A program made the translations under genes and the position numbers. From Mactra quadrangularis (lineage: Eukaryota; Mollusca; Bivalvia; Venerida; Mactridae), in NCBI GenBank assembly GCA_025267735.1, contig CM046293.1, forward strand, positions 14,036,560 through 14,100,559: 64,000 nt of DNA, given 5' to 3'. How positions within the stretch are numbered: position 1 is the first letter of the stretch; the number at the start of each line of letters is the position of its first letter. Below are positions 14,401-23,400 of this stretch, in pieces. The notes beneath the pieces are model-generated. The model had not been told where the DNA came from, searched no databases, and saw nothing but the letters and a program-made list of their open reading frames with translations.

Positions 14401-17400
14401 ATCAATACCACATATAGCTATCACATCATACACACTACATATACCCTGTAATATAATCAAAAATAAAGTATGAAAACATATCAAGAACTGCACAGACCTT
14501 CCATACAACAAAAAAGGGATATGTTTTACATTCAAGGGGCCATTACAAAAGTTTAATGAAAACAAGAACCCAAGAGGTTTCCGACAGTAGAAAAAAAATT
14601 GCCAGCTTTTCTTAAGGGATTGCAAGAGTGTTGAACTTCAAGGTTTTTCTGCTTGTCCATGGATAAGTGAAATCTAAAAATCAACTCGTCACAGATCAAA
14701 ATGCCCTTGTTAAAAAGTGCAATACTATATATTTAACGCTAAAATATTACTTGTCCACAGACAAGTGGGGTGGTTATAGTAATTTGTGGGCATAAATGTA
14801 CAAGTTGGACAAGTCGGACACAATAATTCCACATTCCTAGTTTGCTTAATTTAGCTCAAGTGCAATAGTATATATGTTATCAACAAGTCAAGAAAATCTC
14901 CATGAAGATATCTCAAGAATTGAAAGATTGGGTTTCAATATTACATGTAAAACATTGACATAATGCCTGTTTGATTAGCTCAGTCTGTAGCATATAAGTC
15001 TACTGATTGTTGAAATCTGGGTTTGATTTCTGATGGCATGCTTTCATGGAGGTTAATCGGGAAATAATTTCTACAGCCATTCTCCAACCTACCACTGATT
15101 CTAAATAATGTAGGGCAGTTGTCAGTCACTGACTGAAATATGGATCTAGTTATCTACATTACTGACAGAAGTATGCTCCTAGTTCCTGGTTAACATATAA
15201 ATCCAGACAGACTCTTTTAGATAAAATTTATAACACATCAAACTGATTTCAAGAAAGTTTCAAGAAATAAACATGAATGAACAAAGAATAAAACCCTGGA
15301 TGTAAATATTGTTAAGGTGAAATACATTAGGAAGATGTCAGGATTTTAATCAACTTATACAAACATAAAACTTGATTCTGAGTGATTTATAGAGATTACA
15401 AAATGAAAGAATAATTACAATATAAAATTTATCTCTCAACATTTTAATGCAGCAGAGAAAATATTTCACATGTAAATCTTATGGAACCATAGAGCAAACA
15501 TCATAAAAGACAGGAAAACACAGGATAGACATTCAAAACAACAGATTTTATACTTGTTTTATTATATACTAATTTATTTTAGCTCGATTGTGAAACAAGT
15601 TCTTACAACTTAAATGAACCACTTTCCAGCCTGCTTCCTGGTCCCCCAGTACTAAGCAAGTAGGATTAAGTTTCTTGCTCAAGGAAAACAACTGGGTAGG
15701 TTTAGGATGGGAAATGAACCAACACAGAGCTTGCTATCCAATCATTACCAGTCCAACATCCTAACCACTTGACCACACCTGCTCCTTCAACAACAGAGTT
15801 GGTTTACTGGGTTTAACGTCGTGTCAACCCACATTATGGTAATTTTACGACAACCAGCTCACCAAACCTAGCTTTCCTGGACTCTCATCTATAACCAGTA
15901 CTCACTTACCATTCCACAAGGCCAGAAGCTTCTCAATATACCTTATTGATGAAAGAAAAATAACATCATTGCCAAATTATCTTATGAAAGAGTAAAAACA
16001 GCAATTGTGAGCCTCAAACCAGCAACCTCATTGGAACAGGAAAGAAATCCTTCCTTAGCCTACTCCACATACACAGGTTTAAAGGGCACTAAAATAAGAA
16101 GTAAAAGAAAGTATACATACTATAACAGTAATTCCTTGTTCCTTACAGAATACAGACAAGGCACATAATATCATACTACATATAATATATTGTAATGAAA
16201 AACTTTCAGGACGGTAAATTATATGTTTATCATCTTTTTCATGTAAATCTGTAATAGAAAATACATATTAAATGATTTGAAAGACTTTATTTATTGAGAC
16301 AACACAGTAAGGCAGAGCCCAATCTTCCCTGTGAGCTTCTTAACAAAAATATTTACCCAGTATGTACAGGAAGCATGATAAACATTGAAATAAACATCAG
16401 GGCAGCATATTATCAAAAATCTTTGATTTAAAAAAAAAATTAACAATACAACATAGAAGAATTTAGGACTAAAATTGGTCGTAAAACGCTGGATAATACA
16501 GGCCCCTGGGGCTTAGTAATCCTTTTTCATTTTTTTTGTCCAGAGCAGTTCTTTACAATTTTCAATACCATATTGGTTTCCATGATAACCACTACGATTT
16601 CAAATGTCCATTCTCGCTAAAATTTACATTCAGACAACCTATCGTCCAAAAATGCAAAAAATCTGCTTCGGACAAAAAATAGAAAAAAATAGCCTCAGAC
16701 TATATCATAATTATTATCATCTCAGTGATGTTTCCGCCTCCAAATAAGGACTGACATTCAACCTTATCACACAGATTATCTTGATAATGCCAATGGTTTT
16801 AGCCAACATATCAAAATAAAAGTTAAAGAAAAGTTAAACTGTGTTTTAAAGTCTGCTGTGGACTCATAATTTTGTACAATAACCATTAATCATTGAAATC
16901 ACCTTCAGGCAGGTAATCCCTCACAGCACTCATTGACACCAATGTGGAGTGGAACACCTGTAGGTCAATTTTTTGCTCAAAGAAATTGGCAGTGCCCCTA
17001 GAGGGGTTCAAACCCAGGATCTTTATCCTGACTCCGACCACTGATCCATCATTGAGAGTTGTTTACTTTATAAAAGTCAACTATATACAAAAACATAGTC
17101 ATTAAAAACAATATTGACAATATTGCCTATCAGTCTATAAAAGTTGGGGTAGAGGAAGTGAGAAAAGAACAACTAACAAGAATGAACAACTATATACATT
17201 TGTATAAAAATCATAAAAAATTTAGTCTTCTAATCAGGCTAGACAAAATCTTATCATCTCCCTCACAGTTCTAGGTACTTATCAATAAATTCTGAGTAAA
17301 AAACACAAATAACATGGTACACAGGATAGTCCTTTCTAGACAATATGAGACATTGAGAGAGAAATAAAGACAGTGTGAGAGAGAGAGATTGGGTTCAATC

Positions 17401-20400
17401 TAGTATTTTCTAATTTCTTTTCTTATTATTTCGTCCCAGTCAGTGCAATTTTCGTATTACTTTAGTAAAATGTCATCATTATAAATTTTTTACAACATTT
17501 TATAGATTTACACTGACGTAGTCTCACAACTAATCATCTTAGAAATTAAAATCTATAGATAATCAAAAACAATGGGTGGAAAATACTAAACCTTGAAGAA
17601 AGAGTGATTTTGTATTTAATAATTTAATGAACAAATTGATAATTTCAGTCTTTATATCATACAGTTATAACAGTGCTATTCTCTTAGCACACAAACACAA
17701 AGTCTAGGGCAAGTTAAAATTCTGTGGCAAGTGAAAACTTCTTTGGGCTAGTATAAATATCTTAATTCATAAAATCAGACTAGTTGATTGAGTTAGCCAT
17801 TTAGCCCTTAGGCTAAACCCCAGGGCTAGTGAAAAAACTTTAATTCATAAAATTAGGCTTGTTGATCGGTTATACCCATAACCCACTAGCCCAAAGCCCA
17901 GGGTTAGTGCAATTTTCTTTGGGCTAAGGAAATATCTTAGTTCATATATTTGGCTAGGTGATAATTTAGTCAACTACTGTATAACACAATAATCTAGAAA
18001 GTCAAGCCAAGAAAGCACAAATTAAAGTAGTAATGATAAAGACTGCATTCACATTTAGATAAATTCAATTTTCCATGTGGACCTCTGTCCTCTGGTAAAC
18101 ATTTGCCACAGAATATGCAGTATGTTTAATACAAATGTAAATTAGAACAAAATTCAAGTTTTGAGATCTATATATTTTGACAGTTTAATATGTATAGTAC
18201 ATGAGAAAATTAACTATAGTTTGGAGATATTTATTCTAGCCAGCATAAGTCAGAATAATCATTGAATACATATAAAGAATATTTGCAGATTTTATTTCTT
18301 TCATGATTTTTAGGTGTTTTGTAACAGGTAAAGTCAAATGTAAATGAATGTTGAATATTTTCTGCCCTGTAAACAATGGCAAATCACTTTTTGTCAATGG
18401 GATATTTTGTTGACCAAGGAGGAGGATTATATGAAGACTTACCTAAGGCACATGATTTGACATACAATAAAAATGAAGACACAAACAATACTGCACACAG
18501 GAGATCTGCTCTTCCTACAATACCAGATACCTAGAAATGTAAAATATATAATACCATTTAAAATTAAGGTAAACAACAATCATGATGTTTCATACAGACT
18601 TCAGCTAAAGTTAAAAACAAGAAATGTAATGTGGAAACCACTGCCGGATTTTCATCAAGATCTGACCATAAATGACAGAGATATCCAACATATTAAAAAC
18701 TTAAACACAAAAATTACAAAGGGAAATAATCCATAATAAAGCCAGGTAGAGTTGTGGTTACTTTCTAATTCTGTACATCACATGATATGTTATCATTGCA
18801 TGAAGTTTCATAAAGATCTGACAGTAAATGGCAGAAATATATGGTAAAGAAAAACTTTAACAAAATTGTTAAAGACACCGGAAAACCCACCCGCCTAACC
18901 GCTAAATCCAGCTAAAAAAAGTACTGTTTAAAGTTTGTGTCCATATACATGTTCAGCCAACTTTACAATCTTGTACCTATTGTAAAAGATATCATCAGTG
19001 TATTGCTGAGGATAAAAATGCCAGGCCTAAGGACCTCATAGGCCAAAATTTGTTAGGTACACAGTTTGTGGGATGAAACTTTGCAGAGTTGTGCCCCTTA
19101 GAACACTAACATGACTTCACATGCCCCATTTTGATTTTTCATGCAAAAATGACTCAAATGTGCATCATCCGCATAACACTGAAAATAATACTTACACTTT
19201 CTGTATGTATTGGATGGACGGCAAACAGTAAGGCACACAAGAAAGAAGATTTCGCTGCCTTGAATTCTACTTGTCCAGTTTCCATGGCAACCATATAACC
19301 ACCAAATAACAATGAGAACAGGGCAAGAAGTAGGACTGACACGATACCATGTAGAAATATATTAGGTAGATGAAACACTACTGGGTTTAAACCTCCACCA
19401 AGATAATAACTTAATCTGAAACAAAATAAAACAGTTGATTTAATTAGGAACAAAAGTTGATGATTTTCCTGCATAAAAAGTTCTCAGGAAACACAATATA
19501 AAGACTGTTCACTAAAGCACAAATTTAAATCTAAGTAAAAGTTCCTTGGAGAAGGGGGAGGGGTTTATCCCCCGGAAATGTTGGGAATAAAAATTTGTGT
19601 TTTGGTTAACAGTCTTTATAAAAAAATCTTTGTTTAAGATTTACTTGTGCAGAACAAAGTTGAAATAAAAATTTGTATACACAATTAAAATAAAAGGATT
19701 TAATTTGCGTTGACTGCATTTCAGCAATAATATGTAATACATGTAGGTGAAATGTAACATTTGTTCCACATGAATGCATCCCATACAAACAAACCTAAAT
19801 TTTCTAGAAAAAAAACCATAAGGTTCTAATGCTGAATTTGAACTATTTTTTAAACATTTTTGGCAGATAGGCAATAGCATATGAATAACTAGGTTCTCAT
19901 TTAAGTTTCAGGATATTTTAAGCTCAGTCTGAAGAAGCTCAAATATATCAAAACATGTTGTTCATTTATCAATTAACATGTACAAAAATTACATGTATGT
20001 TAAAGGGCAATAGATTAATAGTTATTGCACCTAAATGTGTTCCTCTTTGTTATTGTTATTATGTATGTACATTGTAAATGTCTATGAGGACCATATTGAA
20101 AATTGGTTTACACCAAATATGTTATCCACAATACATAAAGTCGTTATTACATGTATTATTATTATTATTATCATCATTCATTGTTTTTCTTACCCTGTTG
20201 TTTCATACTAGGCATTTTGTTAACATTTACATGGAGATTTTTATTTGCACATTTTTTTTTTCAAAAATAAAAAAATACATTTTTGCTGGGAGAATGGGAC
20301 TAAGAATCTACCAGCATTGAAGGCCATAAGTGTACCAATCCTGCCAATAAATCTATCATTAAGTGCTTCCAGCACTTTGATTTATCACTGAGACACAGAG

Positions 20401-23400
20401 TAAACTACGTATAAATCAAGTGATAGAAGCCATTAGCTGTCTCATCACATACATATTATAACACTATTGTGAGGGTATTGTAACACATTGACATTGAAAA
20501 ACAATGGCTTGAAAGAAACTTCTCACGCAAGATGGCGCCTCTCACACAAGATGGCGCCACAAATTACTTGCACATATCCTCCACCATCTGTTACAAATGT
20601 GGGCTTCAGGATATTCACAGTCACAGATCACTGTGTAGAATGTTTATAAGAAAAGTCTCTGATAACTTTAATACTAAAGACTAAAAAGGTAAATTGCTGT
20701 ATTCATATATCTATGTGCCAAGTAATGACATTGATTAAAAATGGAATTCAGACAAAGAATTGCTTTGACATTATATTCTAAACATAAAAATTAATTCCAC
20801 TCCTAAAAAACTAAATTTATTTCCTTGTTTAAGTTTCACAAATGTTGATTTTTGACATTTTGCATTTGATATTTACTAAAACATCATCCCTATGTGACAT
20901 CCATTGTAAAAAGTGTCATCTGATAGAAACAATTTGCTTCCATGGAGTCCTTATCAATATTTAATGCAACATCCAAGTCAATATAAATATATAAGTAACT
21001 CTTAGTAATTGAAGATATTTTATCACACCAGTAAATATATAATGTCAAAACAGTGATTCTATGTTAGAAATGTAAGTAAATGCGGAATTGATAAAACAAT
21101 GTGTTCCACAATCTTTGACAAGTAGACATAGAGGCAGAATTTCTCCTATAAAAAAGCGTAATAGGAGGAAGAACATTAGGTGCTTGATGCTGGCATCAAA
21201 CTCACGCATCTATATATAATATAGCCCAATGTGACATCACCAGGTGACAATCTGTAATGTCACCCTCTGGACATCACCTGTCGGCCCGCTTGACATCACC
21301 TATTGGCCAAGCAATAGGAGACTACTGTGTTGGAGTTTGCTTATACCCAGACTCAAGTTTTTAGCCATTCAATTTGAGTTACCTCCCTAGCGCAGATGCT
21401 TGCTTTTTAAGAAACAACAAACTAAACAGTGTCATAAAATTGTCAACAGTTTCTGGTTTTAGATGTTGGGTATAATAAAATAAATATCACATCCCACAGA
21501 GGGTGATAGAACCATTCTATCACCCTCTGTGGGATGTGAGTATTTATATACTGTAGCATGGTAAATTTATCATGATACAACCACCTGTGATCACAATCAG
21601 TTCCAGACCACAGCAGTACTTGATAGTTTTTGTTGATAATCTCTAAGCTCCATGGCAACATAAATAATTCTAGAATCACTGGCAGATTGAAACAACACTC
21701 TGACACTCATAGAACTTTTGTCAATTACATAAGATATTTACACATAAAAGATTGAATTTAAATCTGACACAATCAAATTGACAGGAAAGATTCAGAGAAT
21801 AATTCAATTTACATTTTAAATTCTGTTTTGTCTGGAGAAATAATGAGAACAGATTTAGATCAGATTTTTAGTTCACTCTTACATATAGCACATTATAAAC
21901 GTGTCTACATTAGTCCTAAAGCGATCAGCTAACTTCTGTACAAATGTACCTAACTAAGGACAAATTTGTCACCTTATACGAGTGCTTTGCCTCCTGGAAC
22001 ATGTACCCTAAATTTGATATCACATAATTATTCTTGTATATAACTTGTACATGTTTTACCAGAGGTCCACATCGAGGATTGGATTTATCCAAATGTGTAG
22101 CCTCGTTAAATAAAGTCTTTGTAATAATCATTATTCCTTCTGGTGTGAGAAGGGTACTAGGGGGCATAACCATAGATAGCTATTTCCTTGTGGAACAGGC
22201 TCATGAATCAAACAGGACATCAAAGGGTCAGTGACATCAACTCATAGGACTACATGTATGTACTATGTACTTATCCTGTATAAATTATCTGTTCAGTTCT
22301 GTTCATATAAACTGAAGATTGTTTTGACCTGCTGTACACTTCATACACATTTCATGTTCAGAATTTTCAACTTAATTCAGATATTTACATTTTCTGATTG
22401 GATTTTATCTTTGTCTCCAAATTTTAATAGCAAACATAGTAACAATTAATATATGCAATATAAGAACAACATCTATAGTATATCTAACTGTAGTTAGAAC
22501 AAAAGCATTATTGTGGGATAGACAATAAATATCAAACATGTTTTTACTCATAATCTTTTCTATCAATGTGTTTGGCCGTTTCTATGCCAAATTGATTCTT
22601 GTTGGTTTAGACAGTAATATTTTAGCGGCAATTTCAACTCACGAAAATTTGCGAGTTAAAATTAATGTTACTTGCTATTTTCAAATTCCCCTCGCATTTT
22701 GTGAGTATGCGAGTTTAGATTTAGCCCTGCTAGACTCGGACCTTAATTTGTATGAAATGAGTTACAGATAATATGAAGGTATTCAATAATCACTATGATC
22801 TTTAATCCTAAGGTTAATACATTGTAGTCAATCAACATCAGAAAGTCAATTTCCTGTACATTAAAAATATAGCATTGATTTTTGATTGGAAAATCTCTCA
22901 ATTATTTATTACAAGCTCGTCTTTTCAGAATTAATTATTCTATAATTTCTATTTCATGCTTGAATAACAAATACAAGAGACTGGCCTTAGAACGAACACC
23001 TTTCCACAGATCCATTAATAAGTTTATTACTAGAATAATGCATATGTTTGACACATATGGTGTTTTACCAGGGATCCAGAGAAAATCCCTAGACAGTTTT
23101 TCAGGGACTCCTCCTTAACATTAGTGATTCCTTCAATAATAGACAAAAAATTCAAAGACAGATTTACGATCAAAGAATGTGACGAATAATTCATGTGAAC
23201 ACTTTGTTTAAGGTAAGAACAAGACAATATAAAAATAGGGATCCAGACAGAATCCCTTGCTAAGCACACTGGGATTCCTCCCAAGTTTTTAGGATTTTCT
23301 GAATCCCAGGACATTGTAAGTGTCAATCCTGCCGTGACTTCATACACTATGGTAAATTATAAAGTAATACTCACCTATATGTTAGAACAGTTAAGGGTCT

